A DNA stretch of 64,000 nt from Burkholderia sp. Ac-20365 (GCF_017104715.1 NZ_JAAGPI010000027.1:1-64000), one strand, 5' to 3'. Shown: positions 17,456-26,925, counted from the first letter of the stretch. Notes: generated by a model not told the origin, from the sequence alone. Made by a program: numbers and translations.

Positions 17456-18967
17456 ATGACGATTCTTTCGGTGCGCAAATTCTTCGCGGCCGCAGTGATG
17501 GTGGCTTGCCTGCCGCTCGCGCCGCATACGGCGTCGGCGGCGTCTGCTGCCAATCTGCCCGATTTCACCGATCTGGTCGACAAGGTCGGGCCAGCCGTCG
17601 TCAACATCCGCACGACGGCGAAGGTCTCCAATTCCACGCGCGGCTTGCCGCCGGGCATGGACGACGGCGATATGTCGGAGTTCTTCCGGCGTTTCTTCGG
17701 CATCCCGATGCCGAACTCGCCGCAGTCGCCCCAATCGCCGGGCACGCCCAATTCGCCGCGTGGCGGCGGCAACAGCGATCAGGACCAGTCGCCCGACAGC
17801 GGCAATGACACCGAGCAGAACAGCGGCGTCGGCTCAGGCTTTATCCTGTCGGCGGATGGTTACGTGATGACGAACGCGCACGTGATCGACGACGCCGACA
17901 CCATCTACGTGACGCTGACCGACAAACGCGAGTTCAAGGCCAAGCTGATCGGCGTCGATGAACGCACCGACGTGGCCGTCGTCAAGATCAACGCTGCGAA
18001 CCTGCCGACAGTGCAGATCGGCGATTCGAACAAGGTTCGCGTGGGCGAGTGGGTTGTCGCCATTGGTTCGCCATTTGGTCTCGAAAACACGGTGACGGCG
18101 GGCATCGTCAGCGCGAAGGGGCGCGACACGGGTGACTATCTGCCGTTTATCCAGACCGACGTGGCCGTGAATCCGGGCAATTCGGGCGGTCCGCTGATCA
18201 ATATGCAGGGCGAAGTGATCGGCATCAACTCGCAGATCTATAGCCGCACGGGCGGTTTCATGGGCATTTCGTTCGCGATTCCCATCGACGAAGCGATGCG
18301 CGTGGCCGATCAGCTTAAGACATCGGGCAAGGTCGTGCGTGGCCGGATTGCCGTTGCAATCGGGGAAGTGACGAAGGACGTCGCTGATTCGCTCGGTCTG
18401 CCGAAGGCGCAGGGCGCGCTCGTCAGCAGTGTCGAGCCGGGCGGCCCCGCCGACAAGGCCGGCGTGCAGCCGGGCGACATCATCCTGAAGTTCAACGGTC
18501 ACAATGTCGACACGGCGACGGATCTGCCGCGCATGGTTGGCGATACTAAGCCGGGCACGAAGGCGACGATCACGCTGTGGCGCAAGGGTCAGACGCGCGA
18601 AGTGCCCGTGACGGTCGCCGAAATGCAGCCTGAGAAGACGGCCAAGGCCGATCAGAAAAAGGCGCCGACGCCGAAGCCGCGTGCATCGAATGCACTGGGC
18701 GTGGCTGTCAGCGATATTCCGGCCGATCAGATGAAGTCGCTCAAGCTGCGTAACGGCGTTCAGGTCGATGCTGTCGACGGTCCGGCGGCGCGTGTCGGCT
18801 TGCAGCGCGGGGACATCATTTTGCGCGTCGGCGACACGGACATCACCAGCGCGAAGCAGTTTGAAGAAGTGACTGCGCACCTCGACCCGTCGAAGATGGT
18901 CGCGCTGCTGGTCCGTCGCGGGGAGAACACGCAATTCGTGCCGGTTCGCCCGCGCGCGGCGAAGTAA
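17456..18967 (+). CDS. mucD: Periplasmic serine protease MucD/DegP (Do family)
   Basis: A protease and chaperone for misfolded envelope proteins, 503 aa with a signal peptide cleaved near ASAAS. The trypsin-like domain has His in MTNAHVIDD, Asp in ERTDVAVVKI and Ser in NPGNSGGPLIN. A Pro/Ser/Asn-rich, Gln-containing loop (residues ~80-120) corresponds to the LA loop. Two PDZ domains follow (about 285-375 and 405-500). It belongs to the sigma-E operon, so its product counters the stress sensed by RseA/RseB. Confidence 0.94.
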   Translation: MTILSVRKFFAAAVMVACLPLAPHTASAASAANLPDFTDLVDKVGPAVVNIRTTAKVSNSTRGLPPGMDDGDMSEFFRRFFGIPMPNSPQSPQSPGTPNSPRGGGNSDQDQSPDSGNDTEQNSGVGSGFILSADGYVMTNAHVIDDADTIYVTLTDKREFKAKLIGVDERTDVAVVKINAANLPTVQIGDSNKVRVGEWVVAIGSPFGLENTVTAGIVSAKGRDTGDYLPFIQTDVAVNPGNSGGPLINMQGEVIGINSQIYSRTGGFMGISFAIPIDEAMRVADQLKTSGKVVRGRIAVAIGEVTKDVADSLGLPKAQGALVSSVEPGGPADKAGVQPGDIILKFNGHNVDTATDLPRMVGDTKPGTKATITLWRKGQTREVPVTVAEMQPEKTAKADQKKAPTPKPRASNALGVAVSDIPADQMKSLKLRNGVQVDAVDGPAARVGLQRGDIILRVGDTDITSAKQFEEVTAHLDPSKMVALLVRRGENTQFVPVRPRAAK

Positions 18968-18972
18968 GCCGC

Positions 18973-19242
18973 GTGACCGACGCGGGGACATCGCTCACGC
19001 TCTACGGGCGCACGTGGTGTCACCTCTGCGACGACATGCGTGCCGCGCTCGAGCCTTTGCTGGCCGAGTTCGGTGCGCAAGTCGAAGTGATCGACATCGA
19101 CGCCGATCCCGCGCTCGAAGCGCGTTACAACGATTGGGTTCCCGTGCTGATCCACGAGGGCGTCGAACTATGTCACTACCACCTCGACGAAGCGCGGGTG
19201 CGGACGGTGTTGACAGCGCATCGTGCAAGCTTGCCGCGTTGA
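18973..19242 (+). CDS. Glutaredoxin-family thiol protein
   Basis: An 89-aa protein of the glutaredoxin-like DUF836 type. GTG 18973 lies 5 nt after the mucD stop. The redox pair is in WCHLCDDM (C-x-x-C) after a beta-strand LTLYGRTW, and the cis-Pro is in DWVPVLIHEG. Its attachment to the sigma-E operon suggests a role in thiol balance during envelope stress, but no signal peptide is present, so it acts in the cytoplasm. Confidence 0.85.
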   Translation: MTDAGTSLTLYGRTWCHLCDDMRAALEPLLAEFGAQVEVIDIDADPALEARYNDWVPVLIHEGVELCHYHLDEARVRTVLTAHRASLPR

Positions 19243-19378
19243 ACAGCACCTGCGCGCGGGCCGACGCAGCAGGCACGAACTGCGCGGCCAGATAGCACGA
19301 ATAACGCCCGCCACCCGTAAGTCCGCGCCGGGCGACACCCTTTTCGGCTAAAATAGATAGGTTTTTCACTTACTTACA

Positions 19379-19416
19379 AGGCGTGCTCCGCTATCGTCAG
19401 AGCGCGCCTTTTTCGC
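19379..19416 (+). terminator. Hairpin terminator immediately upstream of lepA
   Basis: The GGCGTGCTC / GAGCGCGCC stem (one G·T pair) with a long loop is followed by TTTTT. It ends the mucD-grx unit about 15 nt before the lepA ATG; if the lepA promoter is upstream, it would act as an attenuator. Confidence 0.6.
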
Positions 19417-19430
19417 TTGATCGGCACTGA

Positions 19431-21224
19431 ATGGATCATATTCGTAACTTTTCGATCATTGCGCACATCGACCATGGCAAGTCGACGCTCGCCGATCGCA
19501 TCATCCAGCTTTGCGGCGGCCTGTCGGACCGCGAGATGGAAGCACAGGTGCTCGACTCGATGGATCTCGAGCGCGAGCGTGGCATCACCATCAAGGCACA
19601 AACCGCCGCCCTGTCGTACCGCGCACGCGACGGCAAGGTGTACAACCTGAACATGATCGACACGCCGGGCCACGTCGACTTCTCGTACGAAGTCAGCCGT
19701 TCGCTGTCCGCGTGTGAAGGCGCGCTGCTGGTCGTCGACGCAAGTCAGGGCGTCGAGGCTCAGACAGTTGCTAACTGCTACACGGCCATCGAATTGGGCG
19801 TCGAAGTGGTGCCCGTGCTCAACAAGATCGACCTGCCGGCCGCGAATCCCGAAAACGCGATTTCCGAGATCGAAGACGTGATCGGGATCGACGCGACCGA
19901 CGCCACGCATTGCAGCGCGAAGACGGGCCTCGGTGTCCAGGACGTGCTCGAAGCGCTGATCGCGAAAGTGCCGCCGCCGAAGGGCAATCCGGACGATCCG
20001 CTGCAGGCGCTGATTATCGACTCGTGGTTCGACAACTACGTCGGCGTCGTGATGCTCGTGCGTATCGTCAACGGCACGCTACGTCCGAAGGACAAGATCC
20101 GCATGATGGCGACGGGCGCGGAATATCCCGTCGAACACGTTGGCGTGTTCACGCCGAAGTCGAAGAATCTCGAATCGCTGTCCGCAGGGCAGGTGGGCTT
20201 CATCATCGCGGGCATCAAGGAATTGACGGCGGCGAAGGTGGGCGACACTGTCACCACCGTGAAGAGCCCCGCACCTGAGCCGCTGCCTGGCTTCAAGGAA
20301 GTGAAGCCGCAGGTGTTCGCCGGCCTCTATCCCGTCGAAGCGAATCAATACGACGCGCTGCGTGAATCGCTGGAAAAACTCAAGCTCAACGACGCATCGC
20401 TGATGTACGAGCCGGAAGTGTCTCAGGCACTCGGCTTTGGCTTCCGCTGTGGCTTCCTCGGTCTGCTGCACATGGAGATCGTCCAGGAACGTCTCGAGCG
20501 CGAGTTCGACATGGACCTGATCACCACCGCGCCGACCGTGGTTTATGAGGTCGTGCAGCGCGACGGCACGACCATCATGGTCGAGAACCCGGCCAAGATG
20601 CCGGATCCGTCGAAGATCGAGGAAGTGCGCGAGCCGATCGTCACCGTGAACCTGTACATGCCGCAAGACTATGTCGGTTCGGTCATCACGCTTTGCACGC
20701 AAAAGCGTGGCTCGCAGATCAACATGCAGTACCACGGCCGCCAGGTGCAGCTGACGTACGAAATCCCGATGGGCGAAATCGTGCTCGACTTCTTTGACCG
20801 CCTGAAGTCGGTGTCGCGCGGTTATGCGTCGATGGACTATGAGTTCAAGGAATATCGCGCGTCGGACGTCGTGAAGGTCGACATGCTGATCAACGGCGAC
20901 AAGGTCGACGCGTTGTCGGTGATCGTTCACCGTTCGCAGAGCCAGTATCGCGGTCGCGAAGTCGCCGCGAAGATGCGTGAAATCATCCCGCGTCAGATGT
21001 ACGACGTCGCGATTCAGGCAACCATCGGCGCTCACATCATTGCGCGTGAGAACATCAAAGCACTTCGTAAGAACGTTCTGGCAAAGTGCTACGGCGGTGA
21101 CATTACGCGTAAGAAGAAGCTGTTGGAGAAGCAGAAAGAAGGTAAGAAGCGAATGAAGCAAGTGGGCTCGGTTGAGATCCCGCAAGAAGCTTTCCTCGCG
21201 ATTCTGCGCGTCGAAGACAAATAA
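19431..21224 (+). CDS. lepA: Elongation factor 4 (LepA)
   Basis: A ribosome-bound GTPase that acts in 30S maturation and elongation under stress, 597 aa. The G motifs are AHIDHGKST (P-loop), DTPGHVDF and NKIDLP. The EF-G-like domains and the LepA-specific C-terminus ending KKRMKQVGSVEIPQEAFLAIL are intact. It lies 19 nt before lepB, the association after which it was named. Confidence 0.97.
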   Translation: MDHIRNFSIIAHIDHGKSTLADRIIQLCGGLSDREMEAQVLDSMDLERERGITIKAQTAALSYRARDGKVYNLNMIDTPGHVDFSYEVSRSLSACEGALLVVDASQGVEAQTVANCYTAIELGVEVVPVLNKIDLPAANPENAISEIEDVIGIDATDATHCSAKTGLGVQDVLEALIAKVPPPKGNPDDPLQALIIDSWFDNYVGVVMLVRIVNGTLRPKDKIRMMATGAEYPVEHVGVFTPKSKNLESLSAGQVGFIIAGIKELTAAKVGDTVTTVKSPAPEPLPGFKEVKPQVFAGLYPVEANQYDALRESLEKLKLNDASLMYEPEVSQALGFGFRCGFLGLLHMEIVQERLEREFDMDLITTAPTVVYEVVQRDGTTIMVENPAKMPDPSKIEEVREPIVTVNLYMPQDYVGSVITLCTQKRGSQINMQYHGRQVQLTYEIPMGEIVLDFFDRLKSVSRGYASMDYEFKEYRASDVVKVDMLINGDKVDALSVIVHRSQSQYRGREVAAKMREIIPRQMYDVAIQATIGAHIIARENIKALRKNVLAKCYGGDITRKKKLLEKQKEGKKRMKQVGSVEIPQEAFLAILRVEDK

Positions 21225-21243
21225 GACTAAGAACTGGAACCCT

Positions 21244-22137
21244 ATGAATTTTGCGCTGATTCTTTTTGTGCTCGTAATCATTACGGGCGTGGCATGGGTC
21301 GCGGATAAACTGGTTTTCCTGCCGAAACGGCGCCGGGCAGCGGAAGCCGCCGTCGCCGAATTCGACAATCAGCAGGCACGCGTCGGTGAGCGCTTCGCCG
21401 ACGAGAACGCGCCCGCCACGCGCGCGCGTCTGCGTGACGAAAAGCTGCGCCAACCGTGGTGGCTCGAATACACGGCGAGCTTTTTCCCGGTGATTCTCGT
21501 TGTGTTCGTCGTGCGCTCGTTCGTTGTCGAGCCGTTCAAGATTCCGTCGGGTTCGATGGTGCCGACGCTGCTGGTTGGTGACTTCATCCTTGTGAACAAG
21601 TTCGATTACGGCATCCGTTTGCCCATCACGAATACCAAGGTGACGGAAGGGCGTCCGCTGCAACGTGGCGATGTGGTCGTGTTCCGCTATCCGAAAGATG
21701 AGTCGGTCGACTATATCAAGCGCGTGATCGGTCTGCCGGGCGACGTTGTCTCATACGAAGACAAGAAGCTCACGATCAACGGCAAGCCGGTGCCTGAAAC
21801 GCCGCTGCCCGATTACTTCGATGAAGAGCGTATTGGTTACGCGAAGCAGTTCGAAGAAGATCTCGACGGCCGCAAGAACCGCATTCTCAATAACCCGGCT
21901 GTGCCGCCGTTCATCGTCGGCGCTGAAGACTTCCCTTATCGCGATAACTGCAAGTACGACGCGCGCGGTGTCACCTGCAAGGTGCCGCCTGGCAACTACT
22001 TCATGATGGGCGACAACCGCGACAACAGCGCCGACAGCCGCTATTGGGGCTTCGCGCCGGACAAGAACATCGTTGGTCGTGCGTTCTTCATCTGGATGAA
22101 CTTCAGCAACCTGAAACGCATTGGCGGCTTCCATTGA
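21244..22137 (+). CDS. lepB: Signal peptidase I
   Basis: It cleaves Sec/Tat signal peptides at the outer face of the inner membrane. ATG 21244 gives 297 aa. There are two transmembrane helices (residues ~3-20 and ~77-95). The catalytic Ser104 is in IPSGSMVPTL and Lys159 in DYIKRVIGLPGDVV; GDNRDNSADSRYWG is the conserved box E. Confidence 0.96.
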   Translation: MNFALILFVLVIITGVAWVADKLVFLPKRRRAAEAAVAEFDNQQARVGERFADENAPATRARLRDEKLRQPWWLEYTASFFPVILVVFVVRSFVVEPFKIPSGSMVPTLLVGDFILVNKFDYGIRLPITNTKVTEGRPLQRGDVVVFRYPKDESVDYIKRVIGLPGDVVSYEDKKLTINGKPVPETPLPDYFDEERIGYAKQFEEDLDGRKNRILNNPAVPPFIVGAEDFPYRDNCKYDARGVTCKVPPGNYFMMGDNRDNSADSRYWGFAPDKNIVGRAFFIWMNFSNLKRIGGFH

Positions 22138-22146
22138 TTGCTGCTT

Positions 22147-22210
22147 GCGCATCGACATCACGATGCGCACTGAACCCGCGCAACACGTCGCGCATCACAC
22201 GCGACGTGTT
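22147..22210 (+). promoter_or_regulatory. Two strong hairpins between lepB and rnc
   Basis: Hairpin A is GCGCATCG-acatca-CGATGCGC (22147-22168). Hairpin B is an 11-bp perfect stem AACACGTCGCG / CGCGACGTGTT with a 7-nt loop (22182-22210). Neither has a T tract. They may be an RNA processing site; the E. coli rnc leader has an RNase III-cut stem with autoregulatory function. Confidence 0.5.
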
Positions 22211-22322
22211 ATCACGCTACTTTAAGAACGCGCGGTAACGTCGCTACAACACGCTTTTTCGGCGCCGGGGCTGCGAGGCTCACTCTCTCCGCCCCGTGAT
22301 GCGCCCGCGTTATACTCTGCAC

Positions 22323-23669
22323 ATGCCCCTATCTCCGTTGGAAAGCCGTTTGCGCTACGAATTTCGCAATGCGGAATTGTTGCGCCAGGCTTTAACTCAC
22401 CGCAGTCACAGTGCCACGCATAACGAGCGGCTGGAATTTCTCGGCGATTCCGTTCTCAACTGCGCGGTGGCCGCGCTATTGTTCCAACGTTTCGGGAAAC
22501 TGGACGAGGGCGATCTGTCCCGCGTTCGTGCGAATCTGGTCAAACAGCAGTCGCTGTACGAAATTGCTCAGGCCCTGAATATTTCGGAAGGCTTGCGGCT
22601 CGGCGAAGGCGAGTTGCGCAGCGGCGGCTTCCGCCGCCCGTCGATTCTCGCCGATACGCTGGAAGCCATTCTCGGCGCGATTTTCCTCGATGGCGGCTTC
22701 GATGCCGCACAGACGGTCATCAAGCGCCTGTACGTGCCGATTCTCGATCACATCGATCCGCGCACGCTCGGCAAGGACGCCAAGACCTTGCTGCAGGAAT
22801 ATCTGCAGGGCCACAAGATTCCGCTGCCCACCTATACCGTCGTCGCGACGCATGGTGCGGCGCACAATCAACAGTTCGAAGTCGAATGTACGGTGCCGAA
22901 GCTGGATGTGAAGGTGTCCGGTTCCGGTGCGAGCCGTCGCGCGGCAGAGCAGGCTGCGGCAAAGAAAGCGCTGGACGATGTGATGGCCGCTGCGCCCGCC
23001 GTAGTAGCCAAGCCGAAGCGTTCGAAGAGCGCGCGTGCAGCCAAGCAGGCGGAGCCTGAAATCGTCCCGGGCGTGACGGGCGTGCAGGCCGCGCTCGATC
23101 TGCGCGCACCCGACACGCGGCGGGCCGAACGTGCGTCGCGGGCCGCGTCCGAATCGAAACCGGCGATGCCGGATCTGCCGTCGGCGGGTCAGGCTGCGGC
23201 TGCCGCACCGCTAGCTGTCATCCGGGCTGCACACGTGGAATACAGTCAGGAAGCCGCGGGCGGCGACAAGGCCGAGCGCTCCACGCGCGCATCGGACAAA
23301 CCGGGCGAGAAGCCGGCCGCGGACAAGAGCGCACAAGACAAACCGGAAACGGTCGTAAAGCTCGCCGAGCGCCCTGGTCCGGACACGCCGTTGCGGGCGG
23401 CAGACAAAACGCCTGAAAAGTCCGCCGACAAGGTTTCGGACAAACCCGCCGACAAAGCGGCGGAAAAGTCCGAGTCCACACTTCGCTTGCCTGAAAAAAC
23501 GGCCGACAAAGCAACCGAGAAGCCGGCCGACAGAACCGACTCCACCACCCGCGGCGCGGACAAATCCGCGCCCCGTGCCCGCGACGCCGCGCCTGGCGCG
23601 AATGCGGGCGATCTCGAACCCGGCGTCGCTGGCGCGGTCCATACGCGCGTGGCCGACGCTGGTCATTGA
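22323..23669 (+). CDS. rnc: Ribonuclease III with a long C-terminal extension
   Basis: The double-strand RNA endonuclease that processes rRNA and regulatory RNAs. ATG 22323 gives 448 aa, about twice the usual ~225. The catalytic domain has the signature NERLEFLGDSVL and the acidic helix DTLEAILGAIFLDGG; a dsRNA-binding domain runs to about residue 220. The remaining ~225 residues are a low-complexity Lys/Asp/Ala/Pro tail containing repeated D-K-P/x-A-D-K/E-K units. It sits upstream of era and recO, as in E. coli. Confidence 0.95.
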   Translation: MPLSPLESRLRYEFRNAELLRQALTHRSHSATHNERLEFLGDSVLNCAVAALLFQRFGKLDEGDLSRVRANLVKQQSLYEIAQALNISEGLRLGEGELRSGGFRRPSILADTLEAILGAIFLDGGFDAAQTVIKRLYVPILDHIDPRTLGKDAKTLLQEYLQGHKIPLPTYTVVATHGAAHNQQFEVECTVPKLDVKVSGSGASRRAAEQAAAKKALDDVMAAAPAVVAKPKRSKSARAAKQAEPEIVPGVTGVQAALDLRAPDTRRAERASRAASESKPAMPDLPSAGQAAAAAPLAVIRAAHVEYSQEAAGGDKAERSTRASDKPGEKPAADKSAQDKPETVVKLAERPGPDTPLRAADKTPEKSADKVSDKPADKAAEKSESTLRLPEKTADKATEKPADRTDSTTRGADKSAPRARDAAPGANAGDLEPGVAGAVHTRVADAGH

Positions 23670-23733
23670 ACGCAATCCGACGTGGATGCGCTGCACATGA
23701 CGCGCGTCCGCACGAACCTGCCGTAGTACGAAT

Positions 23734-24633
23734 ATGAACGCTCCCACTTCCACTGGTTTTCGCTGCGGCATGGTCGCGATCGTCGGCCGCCCGAATGTCG
23801 GCAAGTCGACGCTGATGAACGCGCTTGTCGGACAGAAAGTCAGCATCACGTCGCGCAAGGCGCAGACGACCCGCCATCGCATCACGGGCATCAACACGAT
23901 CGACGACGCGCAGTACATCTTTGTCGATACGCCTGGTTTCCAGACGCGTCACAGCAGCGCGCTGAACCGTTCGCTGAACCGCGCAGTGACGTCGACGCTG
24001 TCATCCGTCGATGCCGTGCTGTTCGTGATCGAAGCGGGCCGTTTCGGCCCCGACGACCAGAAAGTGCTCGACCTGATCCCGAAGTCCGCGCCGACGCTGC
24101 TGATCGCAAACAAGCTCGACCGCGTGGGCGACAAGGACTCGCTGTTTCCGTTCATGCAGCAGATGAGCGCGCTGCGCGAGTTCAAGGAAATCGTGCCGCT
24201 GTCAGCCAAGAATACCGACGACATCAAGCGCCTGCTCGCGACCGTCAAGCCGTATCTGCCTGAAGGCGAGCCGATCTACGGCGAAGACGATCTGACCGAT
24301 CGCAGCGAGCGCTTCCTCGCTGCTGAAATCCTGCGTGAAAAAGTGTTCCGCTGGACGGGCGACGAACTGCCGTACACGAGCACCGTGCTGATCGACAAAT
24401 TCGAGACGGAAGGGCGCCTGCGCCGCATTTTCGCGACGATCCTCGTCGAGCGCGATATGCACAAGGCGATGATCATCGGCCAGAAAGGCGCGAAGCTGAA
24501 GCAGATCAGCACGGAAGCACGCCTCGATATGGAGAAGCTGTTCGACGGCCCCGTGTATCTCGAAACCTTTATCAAGGTGAAGAGTGGCTGGGCCGACAAC
24601 GAAGCGGGGCTCCGCGCCTATGGTTACGAGTGA
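23734..24633 (+). CDS. era: GTPase Era
   Basis: An essential GTPase that binds the 3' end of 16S rRNA and helps 30S assembly, 299 aa. It has GRPNVGKST (P-loop), the DTPGF switch, NKLD specificity motif and a C-terminal KH domain with IGQKGAKLKQI. Its 3' end overlaps the recO start. The product acts in the same pathway as the upstream RNase III and the YhbY protein encoded at 58981. Confidence 0.97.
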   Translation: MNAPTSTGFRCGMVAIVGRPNVGKSTLMNALVGQKVSITSRKAQTTRHRITGINTIDDAQYIFVDTPGFQTRHSSALNRSLNRAVTSTLSSVDAVLFVIEAGRFGPDDQKVLDLIPKSAPTLLIANKLDRVGDKDSLFPFMQQMSALREFKEIVPLSAKNTDDIKRLLATVKPYLPEGEPIYGEDDLTDRSERFLAAEILREKVFRWTGDELPYTSTVLIDKFETEGRLRRIFATILVERDMHKAMIIGQKGAKLKQISTEARLDMEKLFDGPVYLETFIKVKSGWADNEAGLRAYGYE

Positions 24634-25627
24634 CGGCGCATCCGGACCTGAATCTGACGCGTGGATGACGCTGCCGAACGAAACCCGCGCCGACGTCGAT
24701 CCTGACGAAGCGGCGCATGCTCCCGACGAGCAGCCAGACACATTCGAGCCAACGCCACCGCGTGCGAAGCCCACGCGCAGCACGCGCTCGACGAAACGCA
24801 GCGCGCCGCGCAGCGACGAAGACTTTGCCGAAGGCGGCGACCACGCGGAAGCGGCGCTGCGCAAGACATCCGCGCGTCGTTCGGCGTCGCGCGTACCGCG
24901 TGCGTCCGCCTCCGAATTCCGCATCTCCGAGCAGCCTGCGTTCGTGCTGCACAGCTATCCTTATCGCGAAACAAGCCTGATCATCGACGTGCTGTCGCGC
25001 GATCACGGCCGCATCGCGCTCGTCGCGAAAGGCGCGAAGCGTCCGCATTCCGCACTGCGCGGGGTGTTGCAGACCTTTCAGCCGTTGTCGCTCGCGTGGT
25101 CCGGCAAGTCTGAAATGCGCACGCTGACGGGCGCCGAATGGGTCGGCGGCATGTTGCCGCTGGCGGGCGACGCGCTGTTGTGCGGCTTCTACGTGAACGA
25201 ACTGCTCGTCAAGTTTCTCGCGCGCGAAGATCCGCATCCACAACTGTTCCATCACTACGTCGTGACGCTCACGCGCCTCGCGCACGACGAAGCGCCCGTT
25301 CAGGTGCTCCGTTCATTCGAACGCGTGCTGCTGCGTGAAACCGGCTATGCGATGTCGCTCAATCGCACGGTCGCGCGCAAGGCGGTGGTGGCTGAAGGCC
25401 GTTATGTATTCGATCCGGAGCGCGGCGTGCGCGAAGCATCGAATGAGTATCCCTCGAACTGGCCCGTGATCAGCGGACAGACCTTGCTCGACATGGAGCA
25501 GGACGATTACCATCGTGCGCAGACCGTCACGCAAAGCAAGACGCTGATGCGCTTTTTGCTCAACACCTATCTGGGCGGCACGCCGCTCGCGACGCGCCAG
25601 ATCCTGATCGACTTGCAGAATCTATGA
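24620..25627 (+). CDS. recO: DNA repair protein RecO with an extended N-terminus
   Basis: It anneals DNA and loads RecA in the RecFOR pathway. ATG 24620, within the end of era (14-nt overlap), gives 335 aa. The usual OB-fold start (ISEQPAFVLHSYPYRETS) only appears near residue 100; it is preceded by a charged, Pro/Ser/Arg-rich, probably disordered segment. The core and the C-terminal helical domain look intact, though no CxxC zinc motif is evident. A GTG at 24584 is an alternative start. Confidence 0.9.
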   Translation: MVTSDGASGPESDAWMTLPNETRADVDPDEAAHAPDEQPDTFEPTPPRAKPTRSTRSTKRSAPRSDEDFAEGGDHAEAALRKTSARRSASRVPRASASEFRISEQPAFVLHSYPYRETSLIIDVLSRDHGRIALVAKGAKRPHSALRGVLQTFQPLSLAWSGKSEMRTLTGAEWVGGMLPLAGDALLCGFYVNELLVKFLAREDPHPQLFHHYVVTLTRLAHDEAPVQVLRSFERVLLRETGYAMSLNRTVARKAVVAEGRYVFDPERGVREASNEYPSNWPVISGQTLLDMEQDDYHRAQTVTQSKTLMRFLLNTYLGGTPLATRQILIDLQNL

Positions 25628-26388
25628 GCTTCTTTCTGACTTCTCCGAATGTGATCGACCTCGGCGTGAACATCGATCACGTCGCCACGCTGCGCAACGC
25701 GCGCGGCACGTCGTATCCCGATCCGATCCGCGCCGCGCTTCAGGCAGAAGAAGCGGGCGCCGACGCTATTACGCTGCATCTGCGCGAAGACCGCCGCCAC
25801 ATTGTCGATGCCGATGTGCGTGCCTTGCGTCCGCAACTGAAGACGCGCATGAACCTCGAGTGCGCCGTCACGCAGGAAATGCTCGACATCGCCTGTGAAG
25901 TGCAGCCACACGATACGTGTCTCGTCCCGGAAAAGCGTCAGGAGTTGACGACGGAAGGCGGTCTCGATGTCGTCGGGCATTTCGAGGCTGTGCGCGCCGC
26001 GTGCAAGCAACTCGCGGACGCGGGCTCGCGCGTGTCGCTGTTCATCGACGCCGACGAAGCGCAGATTCGCGCCGCGCATGAAGCGGGCGCGCCGGTGATC
26101 GAGTTGCACACGGGCGCCTACGCGGAAGCGCATGACGCGAGTGAGCAGCAACGCGAGTACGAACGCATCGTGCGCGGTGTGGAGTTCGGTGTATCGCTGG
26201 GTCTGAAAGTGAATGCGGGCCACGGTCTGCATTACACGAACGTCCAGCAGATCGCGGCGATCGATGGCATCGTCGAACTGAACATCGGCCACGCGATCGT
26301 CGCGCATGCGATCTTCGCGGGTTGGGATAACGCCGTGCGCGAGATGAAGGCGATCATGGTCGCCGCGCGTCTTGCAGCGCGTGCCTGA
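25624..26388 (+). CDS. pdxJ: Pyridoxine 5'-phosphate synthase
   Basis: It condenses 1-deoxyxylulose 5-phosphate with 3-amino-2-oxopropyl phosphate to make pyridoxine phosphate (vitamin B6). It is 254 aa. It has GVNIDHVATLRNARGT at the N-terminus, ITLHLREDRRHI, and NAGHGLHYTN near the end. The start overlaps the recO stop by 4 bases (ATGA). The pdxJ-acpS pair is conserved in many proteobacteria. Confidence 0.97.
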   Translation: MSFFLTSPNVIDLGVNIDHVATLRNARGTSYPDPIRAALQAEEAGADAITLHLREDRRHIVDADVRALRPQLKTRMNLECAVTQEMLDIACEVQPHDTCLVPEKRQELTTEGGLDVVGHFEAVRAACKQLADAGSRVSLFIDADEAQIRAAHEAGAPVIELHTGAYAEAHDASEQQREYERIVRGVEFGVSLGLKVNAGHGLHYTNVQQIAAIDGIVELNIGHAIVAHAIFAGWDNAVREMKAIMVAARLAARA

Positions 26389-26451
26389 CGAAGCACGCGT
26401 TTTGATAAACCGCGGTACTCAACGCACATAACGGACAGCGACGGCACGCGT

Positions 26452-26859
26452 ATGGCGATCTACGGCATCGGCACCGACATCGTTCAGGTCAGCCGCGTTG
26501 CGGCGGTGATGGAGCGCACCAACGGACGCTTCGCCGAGAAAGTGCTCGGCCCTGACGAGTTACGCATCTATCACGCGCGCAACGCGCGTTCGCAGGTGCG
26601 CGGGCTCGCATTTCTCGCTACGCGCTTCTCGGTCAAGGAAGCGTTCTCGAAAGCGATCGGCCTCGGCATGCGCTGGCCGATGACCTGGCGCGCATTGCAG
26701 ACGCTGAACGAACCAAGTGGCCGTCCGATGTGCGTCGCGTCGGGCGAACTCGCCGACTGGCTTGCCGAACGCGGCATCACGTCGCAAGTGACGTTATCCG
26801 ATGAGCGCGATTACGCGGTGTCGTTCGTGATTGCCGAGACGCCCGATCCTTCTGCCTGA
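26452..26859 (+). CDS. acpS: Holo-ACP synthase
   Basis: It transfers 4'-phosphopantetheine from CoA to the Ser37 of the ACP encoded at 12599. It is 135 aa. The magnesium-binding Asp is in IYGIGTDIVQV, and the second motif is FLATRFSVKEAFSKAIG. It follows pdxJ with a 63-nt gap. Confidence 0.96.
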   Translation: MAIYGIGTDIVQVSRVAAVMERTNGRFAEKVLGPDELRIYHARNARSQVRGLAFLATRFSVKEAFSKAIGLGMRWPMTWRALQTLNEPSGRPMCVASGELADWLAERGITSQVTLSDERDYAVSFVIAETPDPSA

Positions 26860-26925
26860 TTCTTCTTCTTCCGGCGCGGCGCGTGCAGAACGACGCCGCG
26901 CTCTTCACTCTTTTTCCCGAACACG

